From positions 1 to 54,803 of the forward strand of contig NZ_AOLW01000051.1 of the NCBI RefSeq assembly GCF_000336615.1: a DNA stretch of 54,803 nt, given 5' to 3'. Made by a program: the position numbers and the translations under genes. Shown in pieces: positions 33,028 to 41,799 of this stretch (positions within the stretch are counted from its first letter, which is position 1; the number at the start of each line of letters is the position of its first letter). This DNA is from Haloarcula amylolytica JCM 13557. GTDB lineage: Archaea > Halobacteriota > Halobacteria > Halobacteriales > Haloarculaceae. The notes below the pieces were generated by a model. The model was not told where the DNA came from. It saw nothing but the letters and a program-made list of their open reading frames with translations, and did not search any database.

Positions 33028-33036
33028 TTTTATATA
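33028..33036 (+). promoter_or_regulatory. TATA box of cdc6E
   Basis: TTTTATATA is centred 29 bases before ATG 33061. This supports a leaderless start there and rejects the in-frame TTG at 33001, which would place the coding start upstream of the promoter. Confidence 0.8.
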
Positions 33037-33060
33037 GAATCATTCAAAAGGTGGCGTACG

Positions 33061-34389
33061 ATGGTCGACGTGAACGAGAACCCGTTCGATGGGACTGACG
33101 CGATCTTCGAACGAAAGCAACCGCTGAAAAAAGACACGTTCACGCCGGATACGATCTTTCACCGCGACGAGGAGATCGAGTTCTACATCAACGCGCTTCA
33201 GGACGTCATCGTCGGCCACGACCCCAACAACGTCTTCGTCTACGGCCCAACGGGGGTCGGAAAGACTGCCGTTACGAAGTGGGTACGGGACAAACTCGAA
33301 GAGAAGGCCGAGGCCGAGGACATCCCGCTCACCGTTGTCGGTCCGATAAACTGCCGGAACTACCGGTCGGCGTACGCGCTGGTCAACACGCTCGTCAACG
33401 AGTTCCGAGATCCGGAGAACCAGCTCCCCGAGAGCGGCTACAGCACTGACAGCGTCTTCGAGTTCCTCTACGAGGAGATCGAGGCCGTGGGTGGGAACGT
33501 CCTCATTATTCTGGACGAGATCGACAACATTCCGGCGGACGCGCGGAACGACTTCCTGTATGAACTGCCGCGGGCCGAAGCGAACGAGAACACGCCGATC
33601 ACCGATGCAAAGGTCGGACTCATCGGGATTTCGAACGACCTCAAGTTCGTCGACGTGCTGGAACCCAAAGTGAAATCGACGCTCGGGGAGCGAGAGATCA
33701 AGTTCGGCCCGTACGACGCGACCGAACTCCGGGACATTCTGGGCTACTACGCCGACATCGCGTTCCGGGAGGACGTGCTCGGCGAAGACGTCGTTCCGCT
33801 GGCGGCGGCCTTCTCGGCACAGGAACGGGGCGACGTTCGGCAGGGACTCCGAATCCTCGAAAAGGCCGGGGAGTACGCGCGGATGGAGGGCGCGGATGGT
33901 GTCACAGAAGCGCATACGCGACGGGCGACAGACACTATCGAAACCGACGAACTGCTGGATTACTTCGAGCACGACCTGAGTTCACAGCAGGCGTTGACGT
34001 ATCTCGCGACGACGCTTGCGCTCATCGAACCGAAACACGAGGCGTCGACGAAGCGGATCTACAACCTCTACTCCTCGATTGCGGAGTCGAGCGGCCGCCG
34101 CGTGAAATCCGAGCGCAAGATCTACGAGTTCCTCGACCAGCTTTCCATGCAAGGGCTGGTCCGTTCGGCCGAACGCAACCTCGGTCGCAAGGGCGGGCGC
34201 AAGTACATCTACGAGGTCACCGACGACGCGACCGATATCATCAACGCCGCGCTCCAGTCATCCTACAGCGATGCCGTGCCGAGCAACGTCAACGGGATAC
34301 TCGAACACTATCTGGAAGACGAGGCGACCGAGTTCGAGGCACCGGACACGACCGACGACGAGCAACAGAACCTCTGGCAGTTCACGTAG
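33061..34389 (+). CDS. cdc6E: Orc1/Cdc6 replication initiator of oriC2
   Basis: A 442-residue AAA+ initiator. Walker A GPTGVGKT is at residues 62-69, Walker B LILDEIDNI-type sequence (IILDEIDNI) at about 149-157, and sensor 1 in GLIGISNDLKF near 198. The arginine/sensor 2 region is in RQGLRILEKA. A winged helix at about residues 320-400 (RIYNLYSSIAESSGRRVKSE) binds the box. It recognises the boxes flanking it and loads the MCM helicase. ATG 33061 follows from the TATA box. The symbol cdc6E is assigned because the gene, box sequence and downstream array match what I recall for oriC2-cdc6E of Haloarcula hispanica; orthology should be confirmed by alignment. Confidence 0.9.
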   Translation: MVDVNENPFDGTDAIFERKQPLKKDTFTPDTIFHRDEEIEFYINALQDVIVGHDPNNVFVYGPTGVGKTAVTKWVRDKLEEKAEAEDIPLTVVGPINCRNYRSAYALVNTLVNEFRDPENQLPESGYSTDSVFEFLYEEIEAVGGNVLIILDEIDNIPADARNDFLYELPRAEANENTPITDAKVGLIGISNDLKFVDVLEPKVKSTLGEREIKFGPYDATELRDILGYYADIAFREDVLGEDVVPLAAAFSAQERGDVRQGLRILEKAGEYARMEGADGVTEAHTRRATDTIETDELLDYFEHDLSSQQALTYLATTLALIEPKHEASTKRIYNLYSSIAESSGRRVKSERKIYEFLDQLSMQGLVRSAERNLGRKGGRKYIYEVTDDATDIINAALQSSYSDAVPSNVNGILEHYLEDEATEFEAPDTTDDEQQNLWQFT

Positions 34390-34400
34390 CCAGCGTATTT

Positions 34401-34417
34401 GCTCCCCTCCCCCCACC
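34401..34417 (+). promoter_or_regulatory. C-rich tract before the downstream box array
   Basis: GCTCCCCTCCCCCCACC follows the cdc6E stop by 11 bases and precedes the first downstream box by 14 bases. On the minus strand it is G-rich. In box orientation it repeats the arrangement seen at the outer left box, whose minus strand also has a C tract 13 bases before the box. Confidence 0.7.
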
Positions 34418-34431
34418 GGCTCACACGGCAG

Positions 34432-35064
34432 AACACTTGCACGGTGGTGTGTGTGTGTGTGTTCAGTGGCAGTTCCTCTATTGTGCCGTCCAGAACAGTT
34501 GCAGGGTGGTGTGTGTGCCAACATAGACCTGAACCCGGAGTGCTACCGAGCGATTGTGTGGCAGTTACCCTCCGCTGCAGTGTGTAGAACACTTGCAGAC
34601 CGGTGTGTCCGTCCGTTTCCACCACAGCCTCCCGGTATTCCGTTTCGAAAACACTTGCAGGGTGGTGTCAACACCAATTCACCGGGAAAACCGCTCAAAA
34701 CGGGCTTTTCTGAACACTTGCAGGGTGGTGTTCCCGTGGGCTCTCGTCTGTCGCTCCCAGTGCGGGAAACACTTGCACGGTGGTGTTAGAGTGGTGCATC
34801 GGAACTCCGAACAACGTCTCAAAAACACTTGCAGGGTGGTGTTTTCGGGAATCTCAGACGCTCGCGCACCCCCGTACGACGCATACCCCGTGCGAACACT
34901 TGCAGGGTGGTGTGTGAACACCTGTCCACTGTTCTGGTCCGGTTGTAGTCGTACTGGAAACACTTGCAGGGTGGTGATAGAACACTTGTAGGGGGTGATA
35001 GAACACTTGTAGGGTGGTGTCGGATCGTTTGTATAGGGCTGTCAGAACACTCGTAGGGTGGTGT
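34432..35064 (+). repeat. Array of twelve origin recognition boxes downstream of cdc6E
   Basis: Twelve same-strand copies of AACACTTGCAGGGTGGTGT start at 34432, 34494, 34588, 34650, 34713, 34768, 34824, 34895, 34959, 34981, 35002 and 35046. Five (34650, 34713, 34824, 34895 and, apart from its last base, 34959) are essentially exact; 34432 and 34768 have one change (GCACGG), 34494 has ACAGTT, and 34588 has GCAGACCGG. The last three carry TTGTA or TCGTA and 34981 lacks one base. Start-to-start spacing is 62, 94, 62, 63, 55, 56, 71, 64, 22, 21 and 44 bases, with unique sequence between. In H. hispanica the equivalent region down-regulates oriC2, probably by titrating Cdc6E. This accounts for the whole 742-base gap between cdc6E and the next gene. 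Confidence 0.92.
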
Positions 35065-35131
35065 TCCAGCGAAAAATACGTCGTTTGCGACGCAATCAAC
35101 CAATCGACAGTGATCGACTGAGCCCTCTCGG

Positions 35132-36286
35132 TTACATCGGGGCCTGCTTGTAGATGAGGTTCCGCTGGATGTCGTTGGCCCCTTCGTAGATGACCGGAAT
35201 CCGGACGTCGCGGTACACGCGGGAGATGCGGTTCTCCGTCAGCACCGACCGGCCCCCGTGTAGTTGCATTCCTTTCTCCGCACAGTCCATCGCGGCTTCG
35301 GTCGCATTGGTCTTTGCCAGTGCGGCCCAGTAGCCGGCGTTTTCCTGGTTGGCGACGCGTTCGGCCGCGTGCCAGGTGAGCGTTCGGGCGGACTGGAGAC
35401 CGAGTTGCATGTCGGCCAGTTTGTGCTGGACCGCTTGGAACTCGTCGACGGTCTTGCCGAAGGCCTCGCGGTCGTGGACGAACTCCCAGGCTTCCTCGAT
35501 GGCCGCCGCGGCGAGGCCGATGCCGTGGCCGCCGACGACGACGCGGCCGTGATTGAAGAACTCGGCGAGCATGTAGAAGCCGGCCCCTTCGACGCCGATC
35601 AGGTTCTCCTCCGGAATCCGGCAGTCGTCGAGCACGATGTGAGCCTGCTTGGAGGCCCGGAAGCCCATCTTCTCGGGGATGTGTTCGGCGTGGTAGCCGT
35701 CGGCGTCCGTCGGGACGATAAACATCGAGTAGTTCCCGTAGCGGTCGTTCGGATCGTCACCGGTCTTGGCGTACAGCGTCACCCAGTCGGCCTCGACACC
35801 GTTGCCGATCCAGTACTTTTCGCCGTTGAGTACCCACTCGTCGCCGTCCTTCTCGGCGGCTGTCGTCATCCCGGCGAGGTCGCTCCCCGTCTCTGGCTCG
35901 GAGACGGCGAGGCCGGTAAGCTGGTCGCCGGTGGCGACGGGCTCGAGGAACTCCTCTTTCTGCCAGTCCGCGCCGTGGTCCTCGACGATCTCTGCCCCGA
36001 AGCTGGCGAGCTGGATCGTCAGCGCGATCCCTGCGTCGGCCTTGTACAGCTCCTCCGCCATCGCAAGCATCTGCTGGAGGTCGTAGCCGCTCCCGCCCCA
36101 CTCCTCGCCGATATCCTGTGCGACGAGGCCGGCCTCCCTGGCTGCTTCGAGCACATCCCAGGGATACTCCCCGGACGCGTAGTACTCACCGGCGACTGGT
36201 TCGATGTGCTCCGCGGCGAACTCCCGAGCCTCCTCCTTGACCTCGCGTGCGTGCTCCGGAACGAGTTTCTCGGATAGCAGATCCAT
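35132..36286 (-). CDS. Acyl-CoA dehydrogenase
   Basis: A 384-residue flavoprotein that introduces the 2,3 double bond into acyl-CoA, passing electrons to ETF. Family motifs are GLAVSEPETGSDLAGM (about residues 125-140), KYWIGNG, the QAVQHKLADMQ flavin segment and QLHGG. IYEGANDIQRNLI near the C-terminus holds the catalytic Glu in YEG, as in short-chain and branched-chain dehydrogenases. ATG 36286 (MDLLSEKL) is chosen; ATG 36298 four codons upstream is equally possible. TATA-like GAGTATATCAG is at 36313-36323 (minus strand). It ends 67 bases after the last origin box and is transcribed towards the origin. Confidence 0.95.
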   Translation of the reverse strand: MDLLSEKLVPEHAREVKEEAREFAAEHIEPVAGEYYASGEYPWDVLEAAREAGLVAQDIGEEWGGSGYDLQQMLAMAEELYKADAGIALTIQLASFGAEIVEDHGADWQKEEFLEPVATGDQLTGLAVSEPETGSDLAGMTTAAEKDGDEWVLNGEKYWIGNGVEADWVTLYAKTGDDPNDRYGNYSMFIVPTDADGYHAEHIPEKMGFRASKQAHIVLDDCRIPEENLIGVEGAGFYMLAEFFNHGRVVVGGHGIGLAAAAIEEAWEFVHDREAFGKTVDEFQAVQHKLADMQLGLQSARTLTWHAAERVANQENAGYWAALAKTNATEAAMDCAEKGMQLHGGRSVLTENRISRVYRDVRIPVIYEGANDIQRNLIYKQAPM

Positions 36287-36412
36287 GGGGACTATCATGG
36301 TTTGTGTACTGATATACTCCGTGGAACTCTGCCAAACACCGCCATAGTTGTTTCCCGGAAACTCCTGATAATCGGCCAGCACGCTTTTCCATGGCTGTGG
36401 CCTTCCTCGGGC

Positions 36413-37186
36413 ATGAACCGTCGAGACTACCTGCTTGCCGGAGCCACCCTCGGAACCGCCGGGCTTGCGGGATGTTCGTTTCTGGCCGCGGCCGAGGCAC
36501 CGCCACCGGACGTTCCGAAACAGCGCCTCGAAGACGGCGGCTGGACGCGAACGGACCAGTCCTCGGAAACAGTGTTCGACCGGAGCTACGGCCCGGTCTC
36601 GGTCGAGGCTGTCTCCAGTACGGTCCAGTACGTCGACGAACAGCTACAGGAACGCGTCGCCAGTCGTACCCTCGATCAGGTCCAGACTGCGCTCTCCGTG
36701 TTTTTCGCCACCCGCGTCGACTTCAGCCCCGATCTGGACAATCTCCCGGCTGGCGTAGGTCGCAAGGAACTGCTGGCGGAAGTCAGAACGAACGCCCGCG
36801 ACAGCTTCGAACAGCAGATGGAGGCCCAGGGACTGACCGACATCGAGAAAACCGGCGAGGGAACCATCGATATCGACACCGGCGAGACGGCCGAGACGGT
36901 CGAACTGTCCGCCGTGTACCCCTTCGAGGGGATTTCGTTCGACGTGACCGAGAACGAGGCTGTCGAGATACCGGCCAGCGACATCGACATCTCGGCGATG
37001 TTCGCCGTCTGGCACCACGGCGATTTCGTCGTCATCTCCGGGGGCGCGTACCCGGCACAGAACTTCGAGCAGGTCGTCGAAAACGCCCTGAGTGACGGCA
37101 TTACGGTCACCGTCGATGTCGACCTCGGACTCCAGCCCGACACCTATCGGACCGAAGTCCGGAATCTCGTCACTGGCGTCCAGTAA
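36413..37186 (+). CDS. Tat-exported lipoprotein, unknown function
   Basis: A 257-residue secreted protein. The start MNRRDYLLAGATLGTAGLAGC has a twin-arginine motif (RRDYL) and a lipobox ending in Cys21, so it is exported folded and lipid-anchored. The mature part is acidic with repeated strand-helix pattern (TVQYVDEQLQERV; MFAVWHHGDFVVISGG). ATG 36413 is supported by TATA-like GCTTTTCC (36383-36390). The frame open from 36302 is not used. It is divergent from the acyl-CoA dehydrogenase and convergent with the acyl-CoA ligase. No family is recognised with confidence. Confidence 0.7.
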   Translation: MNRRDYLLAGATLGTAGLAGCSFLAAAEAPPPDVPKQRLEDGGWTRTDQSSETVFDRSYGPVSVEAVSSTVQYVDEQLQERVASRTLDQVQTALSVFFATRVDFSPDLDNLPAGVGRKELLAEVRTNARDSFEQQMEAQGLTDIEKTGEGTIDIDTGETAETVELSAVYPFEGISFDVTENEAVEIPASDIDISAMFAVWHHGDFVVISGGAYPAQNFEQVVENALSDGITVTVDVDLGLQPDTYRTEVRNLVTGVQ

Positions 37187-37217
37187 CCGTTAGCTCGCCG
37201 GAGACGAGCTTGCTCCC

Positions 37218-38870
37218 CTATTCCGGTGCGGCGTCGTCGGGGACGCGGCCCTCGACGAGTGATTCGTCGGCGTACTCGTCGCGGAGCGACTTCTTGTCGA
37301 ACTTCCCGGTTGCCGTCTTCGGGACCTCGTCGATGGTGACGAAGTTGTCCGGCACCCACCACTTGGGGTAGGAATCGAGGATGTGCTCCCGGAGCTCATC
37401 ACCGAGCGTCTCCTCGTCGGCGTCGGCCGTCGGAACGATCATCGCGAGTGGGCGCTCCTGCCAGCGCTCGTGCGGGACACCGATGACCGCCGCTTCGTTC
37501 ACGTCGTCGTGGGCTATCAGTTCGTTTTCCAGTTCGAGCGAGGAGATCCACTCGCCACCGCTCTTGATGACGTCTTTCGCCCGGTCGACGATCTTGATGT
37601 AGCCGTCCTCGTCGACGGACACCACGTCGCCGGTCTTCAGATAGCCGTCCTCGAACTCCTGTTCGTTCGCTTCCGGCCGCTTGAAGTACTCCGTCGTCAC
37701 CCACGGCCCGCGGATGTGGAGTTCGCCGAAGTCCTCCCCGTTGTGCGGGACCTCGTTGCCGTTGTCGTCGATGACACGGAACTCCAGCCCGGGCGCGATG
37801 AGTCCCTGCTTCGCCCGCTTGTCCAGTTGCGTCTGGTAGTCGGCGTCCTCCAGGTCGCTCCGCAGAGACGCCACCGCACCCACCGGGGCCGTCTCGGTCA
37901 TCCCCCAGGCGTGGACGAGTTCCACGTCGCGGTCGTCGAAGAATCGGATCATCGCTTCGGGCGCGGCGCTGCCGCCGACGATGAGCCGTTCGAGCGACGA
38001 GAGGTCGACGTCGTTTTCCTTGATGTACTCCATCAGTCCCAGCCAGACGGTCGGGACGCCGGCGGTGACGGTGACGTCCTCCTCTTCGATGAGCTTCGCG
38101 AGGTCTGCCGGTTCCGGCTGTGGACCGGGGTAGACGTGCTTGGCCCCGCCCGCAGTTGCGGAAAACGGGAGTCCCCACGCGTTGACGTGGAACATCGGGA
38201 CGACGGGCATCATGACGTCGTCGTCGTCGAGTGGAATCCCCTGTGGTGACTGAATCGCCATCGTGTGGCTCCACAGCATCTGCTGGGTGTACTCGACGCC
38301 TTTCGGCCGTCCGGTCGTGCCGGAGGTGTAACAGAGGCCTGCGGGCCGTTCTCCCTCCAGTTCGGGCCAGTCGTACTCCGTCGGCTGGTCGGCGATGAAC
38401 GACTCGTAGGCGACGGCATCGAGGTCCGTCTCGGGGACGGACTCGCTCATCACGATGAACTGCTCGACCGTTTCGAAGGACTCGGGGTCATCGGCGGCGG
38501 CACCTTCGAGCTTCGGCAGGAGCGATTCGTCGACGAAAATGAGCTCGTCCTGTGCGTCGCTGACGATGTACTGGATGTGTTCGTCGGGCAGGAGCGGGTT
38601 GATAGTGTGTAGCTGCGCACCGGTTCCCGGTACCCCGAAGTACGTCTCGAAGTGCCGGCTGTGGTTCCAGCAGAACGTCCCGAGCCGTTCGCCGTCGCCG
38701 TAGCCGGCTTCCTCGATCGCGTTCGCTAGCTGCGCCGTCCGTTCGGCGTATTCGGCGTAGTCGTGACGGACGATACCTTCGTGGGTACGAGAGACGACTT
38801 CCGTGTCCGGATACAGTGTTTCTGCACGCCACAGGAACGGTCGTAGAGTTTGCGGGCTGCCTCCTGGCAT
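37218..38870 (-). CDS. Acyl-CoA synthetase (medium/long-chain, AMP-forming)
   Basis: A 550-residue adenylate-forming ligase that activates a carboxylic acid with ATP and CoA. The AMP motif [11 protein letters not shown] is at about residues 182-192, GMTETAPVG near 329 and [21 protein letters not shown] near 421. The catalytic lysine is in [14 protein letters not shown] near the C-terminus. ATG 38870 (MPGGSPQTL) is preferred over TTG 38897. It is on the same strand as the acyl-CoA dehydrogenase further left, with the lipoprotein gene between, and could feed the same beta-oxidation-type pathway; the chain length is not decided by sequence alone. Confidence 0.92.
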   Translation of the reverse strand: MPGGSPQTLRPFLWRAETLYPDTEVVSRTHEGIVRHDYAEYAERTAQLANAIEEAGYGDGERLGTFCWNHSRHFETYFGVPGTGAQLHTINPLLPDEHIQYIVSDAQDELIFVDESLLPKLEGAAADDPESFETVEQFIVMSESVPETDLDAVAYESFIADQPTEYDWPELEGERPAGLCYTSGTTGRPKGVEYTQQMLWSHTMAIQSPQGIPLDDDDVMMPVVPMFHVNAWGLPFSATAGGAKHVYPGPQPEPADLAKLIEEEDVTVTAGVPTVWLGLMEYIKENDVDLSSLERLIVGGSAAPEAMIRFFDDRDVELVHAWGMTETAPVGAVASLRSDLEDADYQTQLDKRAKQGLIAPGLEFRVIDDNGNEVPHNGEDFGELHIRGPWVTTEYFKRPEANEQEFEDGYLKTGDVVSVDEDGYIKIVDRAKDVIKSGGEWISSLELENELIAHDDVNEAAVIGVPHERWQERPLAMIVPTADADEETLGDELREHILDSYPKWWVPDNFVTIDEVPKTATGKFDKKSLRDEYADESLVEGRVPDDAAPE

Positions 38871-38972
38871 ATCATGATGCAGGGGCTCACGATACAAGAA
38901 ACACTGCTAAATCTTTCATGAGGGAAAAGGAGTTCATCCGCAGTGCTCGCCGCCCCGTTCGCACACGTCTGC

Positions 38973-39575
38973 TTACACTTCGATTTCCTGCATCAGGTCG
39001 ACCAGTTCTTCCAGTTCCGGAAACGTGTACACTTTCACGTTGATGTTAGACTCCAGCGCGTGGACGCGGGAATCGAACATCAGCGCCATCTCGTTGTCCC
39101 GGTCGCCGACGAGCTGGTCAACCATCCCACTCCCGGGGCCGAACGTGAAGTTCGGCGTAGAGATGTCGATGGTCGTATCGAGGACGTTTGCCCAGCCGTC
39201 GATGAAGCCGCTGGTCATGATGTTGCCGATCTCCTGAATCGCCGATCGCTCCATGTCGGTGAAGCCGTCCGCGTTGGGGTCCGTTTCCCCCATATCGCCG
39301 ATCATCCCGGTGGCGAGGTCCTTCGCACTGGCGGCGTTGAACAGGAATAGGATGTGCCCGTGGGGCTTTTCGACCATCTCGATACTGATACCGATCTGCT
39401 TCTCGTCGCCGACGTGTGTTTTGATATCCGGGATATCGATGAAGTTGATCTTCGTGATCTCCATCTCCGTCTCCATCCCTGTCATCTGGCTGAGGTGGTT
39501 CGCAACGGTGTTACCGCCCTCTTTAGCCATCTGATTGAACAACCCGAGCTTCCGAATATCTATCATCAGACTCAT
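38973..39575 (-). CDS. cheC: CheC-type CheY-phosphate phosphatase
   Basis: A 200-residue protein of the CheC/FliY family. The phosphatase signature appears as DMERSAIQEIGNIMTSGF (Glu and Asn at the conserved spacing, about residues 106-123). A second degenerate copy is not clear. CheC removes phosphate from CheY and tunes taxis; haloarchaea have several CheC paralogues. This copy stands alone, with no other che or archaellum gene in the window. ATG 39575 is used; ATG 39566 is an alternative. TATA-like GCTTATGTATG is at 39613-39623 (minus strand). Confidence 0.85.
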   Translation of the reverse strand: MSLMIDIRKLGLFNQMAKEGGNTVANHLSQMTGMETEMEITKINFIDIPDIKTHVGDEKQIGISIEMVEKPHGHILFLFNAASAKDLATGMIGDMGETDPNADGFTDMERSAIQEIGNIMTSGFIDGWANVLDTTIDISTPNFTFGPGSGMVDQLVGDRDNEMALMFDSRVHALESNINVKVYTFPELEELVDLMQEIEV

Positions 39576-39676
39576 TCGTTAGGACCAGCGTTGCCGCTGA
39601 GTTGTGTGTCCTCATACATAAGCTATGCACCCGCATTTTCGTCGGCGAGAATCGGAGCGTGTCGATACCGGGATCC

Positions 39677-40345
39677 TCACTCCACGCGGACGCTCACAGC
39701 GACGCCCTCGCCGAGCGGCAGCAATCCGGTCTCGAACGCCGGGTTGTCGCCGACGCGTTCGAGATAGGTGGCGATGCCGCGACTCGTTTCGTTGGCGTCG
39801 ATGTCGTCGCCGTCCAGCAACGCCTGTACCTCCTCGAACTCCAGCGGCCCGGCCTCGATCATATTGTCGGCGACCACGGCTCCACCGACCGGCACTTTCC
39901 GGCGGACAGCTTCGAAGGCTTCCGCGTAGCGGTGTTTCTCGTTGTCGATGAGCACCACGTCGAACGGGCCGTCGTAACCTTCGACGGTTTCGATTGCGTC
40001 CCCGTGTTCGAAAGCGGCCCGGTCGGCGAACCCGCCGCGGTCGAGGAACTCGCGGGCCTCCTCCAGTTCGTCGGCGTCAATCTCCGTCAGGACGATCTGC
40101 CCGTCGTCGGACACCGCGGGGGCCATCCAGTACGCGGAGTACCCGAAGCCGGAGCCGAACTCGAAGATACGGTCGGCGTCGACCATCCGGGCAACGAGGC
40201 GAAGCCAGCCACCGACTGCGGGGCCGACCGTCGGGAACCCTTCCCGGTCGGCTTTGGCGTCCATCTCCTCGATAACTGCATCGCTGCCTGGCGCCAGTGT
40301 CCGGGCGAACTGCTCTGTGACCTCGGGAAGCGGGGTTTCGTCCAT
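39677..40345 (-). CDS. SAM-dependent O-methyltransferase, catechol-type
   Basis: A 222-residue class I methyltransferase of the caffeoyl-CoA/catechol O-methyltransferase family. The SAM motif IFEFGSGFGYSAYWMA spans about residues 60-75, LTEIDADELEEAR is the acidic loop after strand 2, and VLIDNEKHRYAEAFEA holds the metal-binding Asp and following lysine. The substrate is unknown. TATA-like CATTTATGTC (40369-40378, minus strand) gives a leaderless start at ATG 40345. Confidence 0.88.
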   Translation of the reverse strand: MDETPLPEVTEQFARTLAPGSDAVIEEMDAKADREGFPTVGPAVGGWLRLVARMVDADRIFEFGSGFGYSAYWMAPAVSDDGQIVLTEIDADELEEAREFLDRGGFADRAAFEHGDAIETVEGYDGPFDVVLIDNEKHRYAEAFEAVRRKVPVGGAVVADNMIEAGPLEFEEVQALLDGDDIDANETSRGIATYLERVGDNPAFETGLLPLGEGVAVSVRVE

Positions 40346-40395
40346 ACCGGGCTATGCCGGTAGCGGTGACATAAATGAGTGGGTCCGCACCGGAG

Positions 40396-41433
40396 CTAGC
40401 CGAGTTCGAGGCGCTCGACGTACTGGATGACCGATTCCAGCGCCGGATTGGGGTAGTACTCGACAGTGTTGGCCGCTGTCTCGTACGAGAGAATTCCGAG
40501 GTCGTCCAGCCGCGGCAGGTGATTGTGTGCCAGCGACACGCCCACTTCGTCGCGTGATTTGGGGGTCGCTCTGGCTGGGATGGCCTTCTCGCGTTCGTAG
40601 ACGCGGTCGACGAGGTCGTCGAGCGGGACCTCGGTTTCGGACCGGTCTTTCAGGTGATACAGGAGACTGCGTCGCCGCGGGGCGGAGATCAGTTCCAGAA
40701 CTTGGTCAAACGAGTACGGTATCGGGATCGTTTCGGGTTCTTCCGGGTCGCCTTTCTTGACGCCGCCGGGTGGGGTGACGGTGTCCCGAAACGTCGGCGT
40801 CTCCTCCGTGTCTTTCGACGCTGTGACGGTCCAGCCGTGGTCCGGGAGGTACTCGTACACGACGTCATACAGCGGCCGAAACATCTCGATTGTCTCCTCC
40901 GCATGGGCCTCCGGGTCCATGTGGTGGTGGCCGGAGACGTCCATCTCGGCACATTGTCGGTTCAACGCAGTCACCAGCGCGATGACGCGGTCGCGTTCCC
41001 AGGATTCAAGCAGGCCAGTAAGCGAATGCAGGCACAGAAGCAGCGGTGCATCTGCCTGTTCCAGTCGACCGAGATGGCGAGAGACGGCCGCCCCGATGTC
41101 TATCGGCTCCACTGTCGAGGGAAGGGTATCAAGCGTCAATGAGGGAAATGCGCCAGACGCCGCTGCCTGCGAGTTAGCCGGTAACTCGCTGCCGGCGTCG
41201 ACGATAATCGCCTCTTCGGGCATCTCGTCGTCGAGGTGCTGCTGCCACAGCGAGAGGCGGGAATCGGGGGACTCAGACACTGTGACACAGATGGCCTTCG
41301 AGACACTGACTCCTTGTTCAGTCAGGAATCCGGCACACCCCTCTCGTTCGGCGTCGCTCGAACCGCGTGCCAGTACCAATACGGACGCGGCCTCGCTCAG
41401 AGGCTGGTCCACTGTCCCACTCCCGGAGTTCAT
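40396..41433 (-). CDS. Halobacterial regulator: degenerate RecA-like domain plus winged helix
   Basis: A 345-residue soluble protein. The N-terminal two thirds has the alternating layout of a RecA-like fold without a Walker A motif (SVLVLARGSSDAEREGC; DAPLLLCLHSLTGLLESW), as in proteins I recall as DUF7504. The C-terminal third (about 240-345) is a winged helix (VLELISAPRRRSLLYHL; SLAHNHLPRLDDLGILSY), similar to the DUF7344 type. A transcription-linked regulator is likely. The frame opens to 41613, but ATG 41433 fits the TATA box. It is divergent from a small acidic gene. Confidence 0.75.
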   Translation of the reverse strand: MNSGSGTVDQPLSEAASVLVLARGSSDAEREGCAGFLTEQGVSVSKAICVTVSESPDSRLSLWQQHLDDEMPEEAIIVDAGSELPANSQAAASGAFPSLTLDTLPSTVEPIDIGAAVSRHLGRLEQADAPLLLCLHSLTGLLESWERDRVIALVTALNRQCAEMDVSGHHHMDPEAHAEETIEMFRPLYDVVYEYLPDHGWTVTASKDTEETPTFRDTVTPPGGVKKGDPEEPETIPIPYSFDQVLELISAPRRRSLLYHLKDRSETEVPLDDLVDRVYEREKAIPARATPKSRDEVGVSLAHNHLPRLDDLGILSYETAANTVEYYPNPALESVIQYVERLELG

Positions 41434-41456
41434 TGCGTACTGTATCGTACCAGGAA

Positions 41457-41463
41457 CCATAAA
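41457..41463 (-). promoter_or_regulatory. TATA box of the halobacterial regulator gene
   Basis: The minus strand reads TTTATGG within GGGTTTATGGTTCC, centred 27 bases before ATG 41433. It selects this ATG over several upstream in-frame starts. Confidence 0.6.
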
Positions 41464-41631
41464 CCCATCAACAAATAAGCGTTCCCTTAATATATGGTAA
41501 CATTCAATCGGGAACCGCTCGAAAATGAGACACTGTCCGGATCGACGCCCTTTGTGTGACCAGTTCTCAGGGCGTGTCCCGGACCGTCTCGATTCCGAGG
41601 ATTTTTGCAGCACTACGGCGTATTACTTACT

Positions 41632-41790
41632 ATGCCAATCATGTCGAGTAGCGACTTTTCTATCCACATCGAGGAGTGTGATGAGTTTGACGACGGGATG
41701 CCGATAAGTTCGCTTCCGGACGAGGTCACGTCCATCGACGACCTCGACTGTGAGTGCTGGAGCGGGTTCGAGTCGCTGGACGAAATCTAA
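41632..41790 (+). CDS. Small acidic protein, unknown
   Basis: A 52-residue, strongly acidic protein MPIMSSSDFSIHIEECDEFDD... with three cysteines (EECDE and DCECW) and many Asp/Glu. The start could also be the ATG at 41641 (MSSSDF). ATTTTTGC at 41600-41607 is a possible TATA element. Such small acidic cysteine-bearing proteins are common and mostly unstudied in haloarchaea. No family is recognised. Confidence 0.5.
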   Translation: MPIMSSSDFSIHIEECDEFDDGMPISSLPDEVTSIDDLDCECWSGFESLDEI

Positions 41791-41799
41791 CGACGGGCT

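Noticed and set aside
33001..33060. Upstream extension of cdc6E to a TTG at 33001
   Set aside because: It would place the start before the TATA box and would translate an origin box.
34554..34991. Open frames through the box array (repeated NTCRVV-like or LQGGV-like peptides)
   Set aside because: The repeated peptides are translations of the DNA box; spacing changes frame and there are no starts with promoters.
34432..35064. Regular repeats that could be taken for a CRISPR array
   Set aside because: The repeat is a 19-base non-palindromic box, spacing varies from 21 to 94 bases, several copies are mutated, there is no cas gene, and the same box flanks the origin in both orientations.
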